Assembly: GCA_032164245.1 (NCBI GenBank)
Contig: JAVMKO010000001.1
Location: forward strand, 15,475,603-15,539,602
DNA: 64,000 bases
Reading direction: 5' to 3'
Origin: Sternotherus odoratus
Lineage: Eukaryota; Chordata; Testudines; Kinosternidae
Shown: positions 46,461-56,995 of the stretch, in pieces
Position numbering within the stretch: position 1 is the first letter of the stretch
How the letters are laid out: each line of letters opens with the position of its first letter
Position numbers and translations under genes: made by a program
Notes under the pieces: model-generated
Told to the model about the DNA's origin: nothing
What the model saw: only the letters and a program-made list of their open reading frames with translations
Database searches by the model: none

Positions 46461-47472
46461 CATATAGACAATCACAGCTCTCCTATACAATCTTCCCAAG
46501 AAGGAAAAGAATGCTGTAATGGACTTCTTTAGCTCCTTCCAGTAACGTTTGTGGTGCAGGACAAAAATACAGTTTTATTCTCCAGCGTTGATGTACATGT
46601 AAAGTGTATGATGAGTGCTGATTCTTTAGATTTAAAATTGTAAACATAATTTTCAGATGCTACAAAGGTATACTATATGCCCTGCACTGCTATTTACACT
46701 GTGGGTTTTAAGAATGCACCAGAGTTGCTGTTATAACAAGCAGCTAGCTTTACTCAATGTATATCTCCTGTTTTTCAAATGGTTTAAAATGTGTAGTGTT
46801 GAATTCTTTTCCCCAAAGTCAATTGTCACTTTGTTCTGGGAGAAAAGTAATTATTTTAATCATGTAACCCAAATCCTTAGACTTTAATCATGTACGTTGG
46901 CATGGAGAATCTGCAATGCTTTTAACCATCCCCTAGGGTGTTTTAGAGTTTAGACCATTGTGACATACTATGAGTGGATTAGCAGCAGCCAGTCTTCCCA
47001 GTATCTTCCTAAAGAAAGAACTACCACACCATTGGTACTTCAGGCAGAGTCAGGTGTTTAACTGGATGCCTTTGCACAGATGTTTTATCCAGGTATATAG
47101 TCCATGAAACTCACTAGGTCTTCTTCAGCCAACAGCCTGCAAAGGTTGAGAAAAATCTGACGTATGTCAAGATTCCTTATTGTTCCGAAATCTCTTAGCT
47201 CTGCCATTGCAGCCACTTTACAGTTCAGAGGCCTGATTGTGGGAAATACTGCTTCAAAAAAAACAAACAAACCCACCCCAAATAAACAATGTATTAACAT
47301 CCCATGAGTCATTGTCATTTTAGCACCTTCTGATCATCATGATGATCTAGAGCTCTACTCTGTATTTGTCGTCTTTGGTGTGGATAAAGTGTGCAACTTC
47401 CTAATGGAAAGACCATGTCTAAACAGATCTTTCATAGATATTTTGGCTGTATTCATTACAGAATTCCCATGA
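46461..47472. other. Unassigned non-coding DNA
   Basis: No recognised element. An A/C-rich tract lies at 47256-47280. Confidence 0.4.
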
Positions 47473-47486
47473 CTCTAGCTAGTATA

Positions 47487-47647
47487 GAATCAGGGTGGTA
47501 GCCGTGTTAGTCTGGAATAGCAGAGTTAACAAAGTCCTGTGGCACCTTAAAGACTAACTATAAAGTTTTGAAGCATGAGCTTTCGTGGGCTAATACCCAC
47601 TTCGTCTACTGCTTGCATCCGACGAAGTGGGTATTAGCCCACGAAAG
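47487..47647 (-). mobile_element. PLE fold-back insertion 1
   Basis: The left part repeats the PLE 3' end of 285-405 almost exactly (gaatcagggtggtagccg onwards). It then switches strand: 47579-47606 and 47621-47648 are a perfect 28-bp inverted repeat (gctttcgtgggctaatac onwards) around a 14-base spacer. Both ends are enclosed by ctctagctagtata at 47473-47486 and 47648-47661, a 14-bp TSD, so both arms entered in one event. The insert is non-coding and carries the hammerhead-like motif in both orientations. Confidence 0.9.
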
Positions 47648-47661
47648 CTCTAGCTAGTATA

Positions 47662-48088
47662 ATGTCACTCCTTATTACTAGTGAAATATTGGCCAACTTT
47701 CTAATAAAAAGTTCTGTTGTTTGGAGAGGGAGAAAATGCCAGTGTTATATTAAAATGAGAAGGGGATTTAAGTTATAGGAGTACATGGAAGCATCACAAA
47801 CTATATACATTTTGTATATCACACTTGCAGAGTGCAGCCCTGGAGTCATCTGGATACATCTTTGAAGCACATTTTTTTCCAGCTGTAATAGACATGAAAA
47901 CTGTGCCCCATTATCAGAGAAATAATGTGGTGGCCAGCATACCTTTGTCACCTCTTAGTTACCCCCCACCTAGGACTACTTTCTCTTCTCCTAAAATCTC
48001 TTATCTGTTTTTTTCTCCTGGGTCACTCTTCATGAACAGGAGATCTATAAAAATCAGTACGGCTTCTACGGTAACGCCATCCTTCTTA
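47662..48088. other. Unassigned non-coding DNA
   Basis: No repeat recognised. Confidence 0.35.
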
Positions 48089-48330
48089 AAATCTTCCCTT
48101 GAATCGCCTTCACCACCATGCCTACAAAACACTTGATAATGGCTAGCCAGATGGTATATGGTGACCCCCTGCTCATGACCTGAACTGTAATTGTTTCATT
48201 TTTGCCTTTTGTCCCCCACCCCGAGACAAGATTTCTTTGTATCCACCTGTTGTGTTTTGTCATATACCTAAATTGCAAGCTCTCTCGGGTGGGCATCATT
48301 TTTTGATATTGCATACAGTCCTAGTGTAAC
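48089..48330 (+). mobile_element. L3/CR1-like LINE 3' end, copy 2
   Basis: The order aaatcttcccttgaatcg, catgcctacaaaacacttg, ttctttgtatccacctgttg, aaattgcaagctctctcgg and ttgcatacagtcctagtg parallels 28494-29062 without the TIR insertion. It gives an empty-site comparison for that insertion. Confidence 0.55.
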
Positions 48331-48439
48331 GCACATTCCTTCTGGGTGTCGTGTTATGTCCCATCTAGTGACACTGAGACCACTTAAAGAGAGAGAGATT
48401 GAGTCTGCTTTACAGCCTTAGCTAACAGCCGATTGGTTT

Positions 48440-48520
48440 TTAGCTCATGCAGTAGAGGCTCATGCACTAAGCTCCAGAGGTCCCCAGTTTGATCTGGGGT
48501 CTGTCAGCATTACACTAGCA
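48440..48520 (+). repeat. tRNA-derived SINE-like fragment
   Basis: tagctcatgcagtagaggct resembles an A box region and gtccccagtttgatctgg a B box (pol III internal promoter), 35-40 bases apart as in a tRNA. The cloverleaf is not intact, so this is a SINE head rather than a tRNA gene. Confidence 0.45.
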
Positions 48521-49591
48521 CGATAGTCTTGATCCCAGGGTGAAGCCCTGTAGTTGCTACCAGTGTAAATAATAGGGTTCACCAGGAAAGCAAAAAGTGG
48601 GCTGTACCCTGGAGAGGGCAGTCACAGATGGACAAAAAGGGCCCCATTGACTTGGGCAGGGCATTATGGTTTATTCCCCTATTCTTACATGACTTATAGT
48701 CTCCTAGTATCACTGTCCGGACCCTCCTCTTCTATATCTCCTCTGAAAGAAAGTATCTCCCCCAACACAGTGCTGCCTAGCACCACTCTTGGACAGACAT
48801 TCAGAGGGAAGATTAGCGCCTACTCTATCAGAGCTAAATCTTGGCAACAGCTAGGGGCTCAAAGCCAAAGTACTAGCACTGCTAACTTGGGAGAGATAAT
48901 GGCACCACATCCCTAAACAATATAACTGGAGGTCAAGTCACCAAAAAGAATAATCTTCCCTAGTGGGGCCCGAACATGTGGCCCAGAGATTACAAAGTGC
49001 AGAGTGCTTTCTTCAGGCTAGTGTGTTGCAGGTTCAATCATTCTCTGAGATAAAAGCCTCCCAGTCTCCAATGACACACAACGACAAAGAGCCAAGTGAT
49101 GTCTCTTTGAAGAGCCCTTAGGTGCAAAGAACCTGAAGAAAGTTTTTGTAACACTTTTTCCAATTCCTTCTTTATGAAAAAAAAAGGCCCTTGGCAGAGC
49201 AGAGCTATCAAAGTGGTTTGGGGGATATGGAGCTAAATTATGACTGTGAATAATTTCTGCTGTGGTGCTGAGGTTTTATTGTGTTTGGCACTGAATGGCT
49301 GAGTTGCCTGGGGAATTTCTGCTCATGCCATATGCAAAGGAGAAAAACCCAATCATTGTTTCACTTCTTAAGGGACACAAATGTGTAGAAGCCTCAGCAA
49401 TGAGAAGGACCTCTGTCAGTCACACCTGCTTTAACCCTGGGCAGTAGCAAGAACTTATTGCCATTACCTTGGACAACATTCTGCTCTGAGTCACTGAGGC
49501 AGTTCCATTAAAATCAGTGGGTTTATATAGTGTGATTGAGGAAGAAATTGGGTGGCTGTGTTTAAACTGAGCTACCTCAGCAATCAAAGTA
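48521..49591. other. Unassigned non-coding DNA
   Basis: 49030-49045 (gttgcaggttcaatc) again resembles a pol III B box, without a convincing A box. No other element recognised. Confidence 0.35.
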
Positions 49592-49603
49592 ATGAATAAT
49601 CTT

Positions 49604-49792
49604 AAGAAGCAGAGAGGTAGCCGTGTTAGTCTGGAATTGCAGAAGTGACAAAGAGTCCTGTGGCACCTTAAAGACTATCTAAAGTATTGAAGCATAAGCT
49701 TTCGTGGGCTAATACCACTTCATCGGATGCATGAAAGCTTGTGCTTCAATACTTTAGTTAGTCTTTAAGGTGCCACAGGACTCTGTCACTTC
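49604..49792 (-). mobile_element. PLE fold-back insertion 2
   Basis: The left arm contains the PLE 3' sequence (gtagccgtgttagtctgg). Bases 49642-49705 are repeated inverted at 49731-49792 with a handful of differences, around a 25-base spacer. The 12-bp TSD atgaataatctt is at 49592-49603 and 49793-49804. The hammerhead-like core reads CCGATGA here, but one base of stem II is lost. The breakpoint differs from insertion 1, so this is an independent event. Confidence 0.9.
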
Positions 49793-49804
49793 ATGAATAA
49801 TCTT

Positions 49805-50839
49805 GTTTCACAGAAGCGGCCGGTAACTCTGATTAGAATCACCTAAAAAAAATAATGATCTTTGCCAGGAACCTTGCGGGAGAAACACAAGTTGGGGAGA
49901 CTGTGTGTGCAGCGGGCTTAGATACACAGGCTTGGAGAATTAGTCAAGTGGAACCAGTGTCTGTGGAGCCTGATGTGAAAAAATAAAGGATCCCACCCCT
50001 AGTTGCTGTTGATGCTGTGAGTATTTGCTTCTTTACAGTCTCATCTCAGAGGAGGACCTTACTCAGCATCCAGGCATTTATCCCTAAGGTTCTAGGATAC
50101 TTTTAATATTGAGTGACAGCAAATTTGCATTAATAAAAACTGAACGTACTTTGAAGTTGGTTTGGTTTAGTGTGTGTATTCTCTCTCTCATATGCCTGTA
50201 TGCCCATGGCAACTTACCCTTCAGGATGTCCACTGTCTCATGTTGTTCTTGGATGGTTGGAATGGAGAATGCTTTTATAACTACTTGCTTCACTTGAGTG
50301 AAGATGAAATGGTTCCAGTTGTGTAAATAGCTCTGGGTGCTCTTCCAGCTTGTCTCCTATCCCATGGAGATGCATTTGCTTAAGCAGGGCATATTGTGGG
50401 AAGGCACACTGTTGGATTCACAGCCCTTCCATCACATCTCAGTTCTGAACTGCCATGTTCCCTGTCATTCCAGCCCTTCACCTTTTCTTCAGAAGAGAGA
50501 GAGAGCTAGTGCTGGGTCATGGTCTTGTGTTATTGACAATCTAGCAATCCAGGTCTAGGAGGGGTCACTAAAATCTCACATGATTCAAACCAGGACTTTG
50601 TCTCCTAAGAAGTGATTAATGCACTAGCCAATCTCATACTTGCCTGTTCTTATAAGAGCCCCTTGAGGTACAGCAAGTAATGGTACAGCAAGTAATAATA
50701 TCCAATTAACACATGGGGTTGGATTTTTCTGTAGCCTGGAATGTCTCGACTAAAGCAGAACTCGCGTCTTGGCAGGATTTATGAGGATTACATGACATGT
50801 TTTTTCCCATACCCATATTGAGTATGAGTTTCACCCATA
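49805..50839. other. Unassigned non-coding DNA
   Basis: A small direct duplication (tacagcaagtaat twice, 50671-50696). Short open frames without domains. Confidence 0.4.
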
Positions 50840-50844
50840 AATGC

Positions 50845-51662
50845 TGTAGGAGTCTGGTACCTTAGCCTTTATTCTCTTGAGCACAAAAGCTGGGACTCTT
50901 TACTAGCCAAACCACTTAACTTAGCTGCTCCCAGCCCAAATTAAGTCCTACACCCCGAGACACCCCCCTTTTTACGAGTGGGGTTCTTGGGGTTACCAAT
51001 CGCTGCCACCATTCGGGTATACTTCCAAAACCTTGGGGGGGGGGGGGCAAACTTCCCCACCCTCACTTTGCCCCCCTCCCAGAGGGCAAAGTCAGACACC
51101 TGAAGGCTATTTACCTCCCCGCCTCCTCTCCTCTCGTTGAAGAGACAGGCTCCTGGAGGCTGCTTTCCCCCTCCCCCGTCTAACCTGACGGTAAGGAGAG
51201 ACAGTCTCCATACCCCAGCTATACACTTAGCTGCCTTGGTCCCTATTTCCCTCCCCGTCTCCCTTCCCAGACTGGAAGCAGAGAAAACCCTAAGGGAAAT
51301 AAACCAGACGGTTTTATAACTAGAAGATTTAATAAAGAAAAAGGTTAAAACAGAGATACAGACACTTCACAATTTGGGGTTTTCTAATTCCCTTCTGAAA
51401 CGGAAAGAACACCCCAAAAGGCACAGGCTTAATAGAATCAAATGGTTATACTCACATCAGCTAAGTAGAAGCCTAAGAGAAGAAAAGCTGAGTTATCTCT
51501 ACAGCCAGAGATGAACTCCCCCCCTGGCCCTAGCCTCCTGCCTTGAGGCCAGCCAAGATGGAACTGAACTTTTAACTCCTCCCTTCCTCATGGTTTGGAG
51601 GCTCTGACGACACGGCTGTCTCAGATGACATTAACCCTCTCCAGCCCTCCACACCTATGACA
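50845..51662 (-). mobile_element. Solo LTR, minus strand, 5-bp TSD
   Basis: 818 bases, tgtaggagtctgg to cacctatgaca on the plus strand, so the minus strand has TGTCATAGG to CTCCTACA termini. Exact 5-bp TSD aatgc at 50840-50844 and 51663-51667. On the minus strand there is a TATA-like gttataaaacc near 51320-51310 and an aataaa signal within gagaataaaggc about 25-30 bases before the end. The long G-run at 51036-51047 is inside. No retroviral genes remain. Confidence 0.82.
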
Positions 51663-51667
51663 AATGC

Positions 51668-54028
51668 GCTTACTTAAGTCTTGTGAAAGAAGGGATATGC
51701 ACACCCATGAAACCTTAATTCTGGTGAAAAGCACACTAGAAAGGTGTACAGAAATTAATATATAGCGTGTGTGGTGTTATTATACATAATTGCATTCCTT
51801 AGTTTTAGAAGTTACAGTGAAGCTAAGAAATAGCCAGTATTTTGAATAAACGATTGCCTTGTGTGGTTGATAACTGGAAACCATGGGGATTATGAACAAT
51901 GCTCTGTTTCTACTACAAGTCTGAGTAATAGTACTTGACACTTATTGCTTATCTCAGAGGCTCCCCCCCCACCTCAAAATGCACAGAGGTAATCAGAGCC
52001 AGGATTAGGATTAGTACTTGGGGGTTCCTGTTTCCTAGTCCCATGTTCAGATGACTAGATGCTGACTCTTGAATAACTGAAAAGTAATGTAGCGGGCCAG
52101 GTCCTGAGCGGCTGTGAGGTGGTGTGGTTCCACTGTCAACAGAGTGCTGCTGATTCACACCCGCTGTGGACCTGGCATGCTTTCCGATTTAGTGAGGAAA
52201 TGGGTCTACAGCTTGATGTTTCTGTGCAGTGGACGAATCATGGGCTCAGTGACCCTTCCAGCATGTACATATACAGCACTGTAGAGTGGTGAAAATGAGC
52301 ACCTAGTAGATATAGGGAATGAGAGTGTTGAAGGAGGGAGAAAGAAGACTCTCCAGGGTTCAGAGCAGATGGAGAATAGATATCTCCCATGGTATTGTCC
52401 CCCTATCAAAATTAATTGTCCCCCTCTTTACTGTGAAATCTTCCTTTCTCCCATGAAAGAAGATTACAGAGAAACTAGAATTCACAGCAGGGAAGGGCCT
52501 AGCGGAGTGGCTTTTTCAGAAAGTAAAATTATCAAGGAGTCATATTCTCAAGAGTAATCTGAAGACTCCACGCAGATGTCCCTGACCGCTAGACCCCTTC
52601 GAATCTGTGCAGATCTGGAGGGATCTGTTAGCTTTAGTGGCTGAGTCACTTGAGTCTTCCACAGAGGAGCAAACCATGCCACCGCATGAACTCCTGACAA
52701 AAGAATACAAAGGAAATGCAAGGAGCTTCCTGACCCCTCTGGTGAGAATACTCTGTCAAGGCAAAGTGAGGGGACGGTAGGCTCCAAAGACAGGCACCTA
52801 GACTGGAAAGTGACTAGTGACTTTGAGTGGCCATCTTGAGACACTTTAAACAGGACCTAATTGTGAGACGGAGCTCAGCACTCTCCCACTGAAAATCAGA
52901 GGTTTCTCAAACTGGACACAAAATTCATTAATCACTTTTGGAAAACTTAGCCTATGGAGTGGTAATTCTGTGACTGACATGCTGCTAGAGTCCTGAGGGA
53001 TTCACTTTGGTCCAGCACACGCTGGAATACACACTGGCAGGGATGTTCTTCTGTCATGGCTGGTAAACAAAGCACAATAAAACAGAGTTTATTTCGTGCT
53101 GAAAACATGCATATTAAATGTCCTTTTGCCTCATTCAATCCAGCTGTAAAACTGGACTGACATGGAGTTCATGCTGAGCTTTTCAGTCAACTTTTATGTG
53201 ATTCTCTAATCTCAGAATTTTATACAGAAAAGTATCTTGGAAAATAAAATGGATCTTTGCGGTTGAAAGGAGACTGGAGCTTATGGGGAATCATGCCTTG
53301 TTAAAATTTGCTCAATAATAAAGCATTTTTCAATCCAAACACTAAAACTAAATGTTTGGGAATGATTACTCTTGTCCTCTGTTCTCCCCCCACACCTTTT
53401 CTTGTTCACTTGTTTCATCGTGCCTTAAATTAGACTCCAAGATAAATGCACAAGTTCAATTTTAAGTATGTTCAAAGTCACATTAAAGTTAAAGGGACTA
53501 TATGTGCACTCAAGGTTAAACACATGCATAGATTTATTGCAGGATTGGGATTTCAGAGAGTAAGAACTTTGTGACATGTCTTTCATTGTATTAATAGGAT
53601 ATAGAACTGTAATGCAAACAATTAAGAAAAAAGGAAAGTGAATTTGACTAGCCTATTTCCAATGTCTAAACTGGGAGAAATGTAAATAAGTAAAGGGTAT
53701 TGTGAAATTAGTGGTGCAGAGAAGGGGAGAGGAATAGGGCCCCTAGCCTGCAAACTCATGCAGCTAAATGAGATTCTTTACATGTATAAGGTTACTTCTG
53801 TGTATGTTGTGGGATTGGGGCCTAGATTTAAAAATGCTAAGTTTCAAGGTCTAATGCATTATTTGACAGAGATGAGGATTTAGGTTTTATTTTTATTTTT
53901 TAAATGTAATCTTTCATCTTAATACTCCAAATATCTTTGAGTCATATGCTCAGCAGAACTCCATTAAAGTTGCCAATTTATGCTAGTTGAGGATCTGATC
54001 CCATATTTAAGGGTTTTTGTGTGTGTGT
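51668..54028. other. Unassigned non-coding DNA
   Basis: No repeat with definable ends, apart from the (GT)n tract at 54018-54035 next to the following LTR. Short open frames do not resemble known proteins. 52330-53160 is of balanced composition and could be single-copy. Confidence 0.4.
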
Positions 54029-54638
54029 GTGTGTGATTGCAGGGTGCAATCCAAACCAGTGAGAGGCTGTGTCACTCCTACCCTGCAACCTTGGGAGTCT
54101 CACAATGCTTTACTGCTGTAGTGCCCACCTGGGCCACTCACAAACAGGCAAACAACATGTAGGTCACACCCTAAGTGTCTTTGTAAAGTCACTGCTCTGG
54201 TCCAGCAGTTTTGACCCCAGCAGCCTGACAGCAACACACCAGCCACACTGGTTTCCACCAGCCTTGGTTACTATTTTCATGGTGACCCCAACACACTTCC
54301 CATCCTGGATTCCTAACACCCCCCCCCCCAATTTAATATTATGTACTGTCCAACCCTCTCCTGGACAGGCCAGAGATATTAGGTCCATTATCCCTCTAAG
54401 GAAAAAATACACCTGAAATGGAGTTACCTGGACAATTTAACTTAAACACACTGGATTGGATTAAACAATAACACAAGTTTATTAACAAAAGAAGACAAAA
54501 ATTAGTGAGTACAAGCAATGAGGCATAAAAGTCAGAAATGGTTACAATAAAAATAAAGATAAAATGTTCCCTAGTACCTAACTTAACAAACTATAGTTGA
54601 TTTAAGGTATAATCATTACCACATCCTTCCAACATCAT

Positions 54639-56478
54639 GCAGGAGTACAATCAGGAAGGCCAAATCACACTTGGAGTTGCAGCTAGCAAGGGATGTTAAT
54701 AGTAACAAAAAGGGTTTCTACAGATAAGTTAGCAACACAAAGAATATCAAGGAAAGTGTGGGCCCCTTAATGAATGGGGGAGGCAACCTAGTGACAGAGG
54801 ATGTGGAAAAAGCTAATGTACTCGATGGCTTTTTTGCCTCTGCCTTCTCAAACAAGGTCACCTCCCAAACTAATACACTGAACAGCACAGTATAGGGGTG
54901 AGTATAGGGGTGACCAGCCCTCTGTGGAGAAAGAAGTGGTTCAGGACTATTTAGAAAAGCTGGGTGAGCACAAGTCCATGGGTCCGGATGCGCTGCATCT
55001 GAGGATGCTAAAGGAGTTGGCCATTATCTTTGAAAACTCATGACAACTGAGAGAGGTCTTGGATGACTGGAAAAAGGCTAATGTAAGGCCCATCTTTAAA
55101 AAAAGAGAAGACGAAGGATCCGGGGTACTGCAGGCCAGTCAGCCTCACCTCAAGTCCCTGGAAAAATCATGGAGCAGATCCTCAAGGAATCAATTTTGGA
55201 GCACTTAGAGGAGAGGAAAGTGATCAGAAACAGCATCATTTCACCCAGGGCAAGTCATGCCTGAGTAACCCAATTCCCTTCTATGACAAGATAACTGGCT
55301 CTGTGGATGAGGGGAAAGCAGTGGATGTACTATTCCTTGAAAGCTTTTGATACTGTCTCCCACAGTATTCTTCCAAGCAAGTTAAAGAAGTATGGGCTGG
55401 GTGAATGGACTAGAAGGTGGATAGAAAACAAGGTAGATTATTGGGATCAATGGGTAGTGATCAATGGCTCCATGTCTATTTGGCAGCTGGTATCAAGTGG
55501 AGTGTTCCCAGAGTAAGTGGAGTGTTCCCAGAGTCAGTTCTGGGGCGTGGGTTACACTCTCAGCAAGTTTGCAGATGACACTAAACTGGAAGGAGTGGTA
55601 GATACTCTGGAAGGTGGGGATAGGATACAGAGGGACCTAGCCAAAAACTCAAAAGGTAATAACAAAATATTTTAAGTACATTATTTTCTTAGACAAATTA
55701 GAGGATAGACCCAAAAGAAATCTGATGAGGTTCCACAAGGATAAGTGCAGAGTCCTGCACTTAGGACGGAAGAATCCCATGCACTGCTACAGAGCAGGGA
55801 CCGAATGGCTAAGCAAGAGTTCTGTGGAAAAGAACCTAGGAGTTACAGTGGATGAGAAGCTGGGTATGAGTCAACTGTGCCCTTGTTGCCAAGATGGCAT
55901 TTGGGATAGTATAAGTAGGAGCATTGGCATCAGATCAAGGGATGTGATCATTCCCCTCTATTCAGCATTGGTGAGAACTCATTTGGAGTACTGTGTTCAA
56001 ATTTTGGGCCCTGCAATACAAGAATGATGTGGAAAAATTGGAAAGAGTCCAGCAGAGGGCAACAAAAATGATTAGGGGGCTGGATCACATGACTTATGAG
56101 GCGAGGCTGAGGGGACTGGAATTATTTAGTCTGCAGGAGAGCAGAATGATGGGGGATTTGATAGCTGCTTTCAACTACCTGGAAGGGGGTTCCAAAGAGG
56201 ATGGCTCTAGACAGTTCTCAGAATAAGGAGTAATGGTCTCAAGTTGCAGTGGGAGAGGCTTAGGTTGGATATTAGGGAAAAAAACACTTTTACTAGGAGG
56301 GTGTGAAGCACTGGAATGGGTTACCTAGGGAGAGGGTCGAATCTCCTCCCTTAGAGGTTTTTAAGGTCAGACTTGGCAAAGCCCTTGTTGGAATGATTTA
56401 GTTGGGGATTGGTCCAGCTGTTTTGGGCTAGAAGACCTCAGGAGGTCCCTTCGAACCCTGATATTCTATGATTCTATA
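54639..56478 (+). mobile_element. CR1 LINE copy B, inserted in an LTR
   Basis: 5'-truncated at gcaggagtacaatcagg and ending in ATTCTATG-type octamers. A short TSD candidate, atcat, lies at 54634-54638 and 56479-56483. The interior holds a 20-bp tandem duplication (55496-55535), an inserted AT-rich stretch of about 50 bases (about 55641-55691), and a deletion at about 55547 between reverse transcriptase motifs B and C. Confidence 0.88.
54650..56230 (+). pseudogene. CR1 copy B reverse-transcriptase remnant
   Basis: Recognisable pieces: KSMGPDALHL-like linker; a damaged motif A where [10 protein letters not shown] has lost bases at about 55340 so the catalytic Asp codon is destroyed; then SFDTVSHSIL-like sequence, KYGLGEWTRRWIE, INGSM; SKFADDTKL at about 55562-55588 with the ADD codons intact; [39 protein letters not shown] and KLERVQQRATKMIRGLDHM. 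Separate frames throughout, so inactive. Confidence 0.82.
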
Positions 56479-56995
56479 ATCATTACTGGCCAAAATCTTT
56501 AAGTCAGGACCCCTCCTCCAAACACTGTTTCTTTTGTCGTCTTAAGTGCAAAAAGGGAGATGGACAGGAAGAGAGATCACTTGTGGTGTTTGCCCCTCAC
56601 TTTTATAGTACAGCCCTCCCAATAAAGTTATTTTCAGTTGAGAGCAAGGAGAGAAGTCTGGTGGGGAAAGATGCTTCATGGTGTTTTTTTTCCACCTGTG
56701 TATGCTGAGAAACAGATTTTCTTTGCCTCACTTCTTTGCTCTGTGTGTGTCTGAGAAATCTGGTTACAGCTTCTATGCAAATTGAACTAATCATACATCC
56801 CTTAGTTTAAGACCTGCCTGACCAGTTGTGCCTAACTGGGGTCATGTGCCTTTAACATTATACAGGGGGATTTTCATAACTTTACATACAATGTTACTAC
56901 ATACATTTTACTAGGATACTATTGACCAGTGAGTTATGAGTTTTCAAATGACACTCACAAGTCATACTTTACACAACGATTATTACAACAGTGTG

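Larger units (their letters stand above)
54034..56990 (-). mobile_element. LTR-like family copy 3, split by CR1
   Basis: Outer parts 54034-54638 and 56484-56990 total about 1.1 kb. Plus-strand termini are tgattgcagggtgcaatcc and gattattacaaca, so the minus strand runs TGTTGTAATAATC to CCTGCAATCA. Flanked by gtgtg at 54029-54033 and 56991-56995, although the left copy lies in a GT tract, which weakens it. Shares its blocks with copies 1 and 2. Without CR1 copy B the central junction reads like the uninterrupted copy at 6345. Confidence 0.68.

Noticed and set aside
48440..48520. Functional tRNA gene
   Set aside because: A- and B-box-like words exist, but the acceptor stem and anticodon arm do not pair; read as a SINE head.
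54608..54619. 12-bp match tataatcattac at 54608-54619 and 56475-56486 as the CR1 copy B duplication
   Set aside because: Alignment to the uninterrupted family copy at 6340-6370 places the insertion further right, so the 12-bp match is coincidental with the CR1 octamer tail; atcat fits better.
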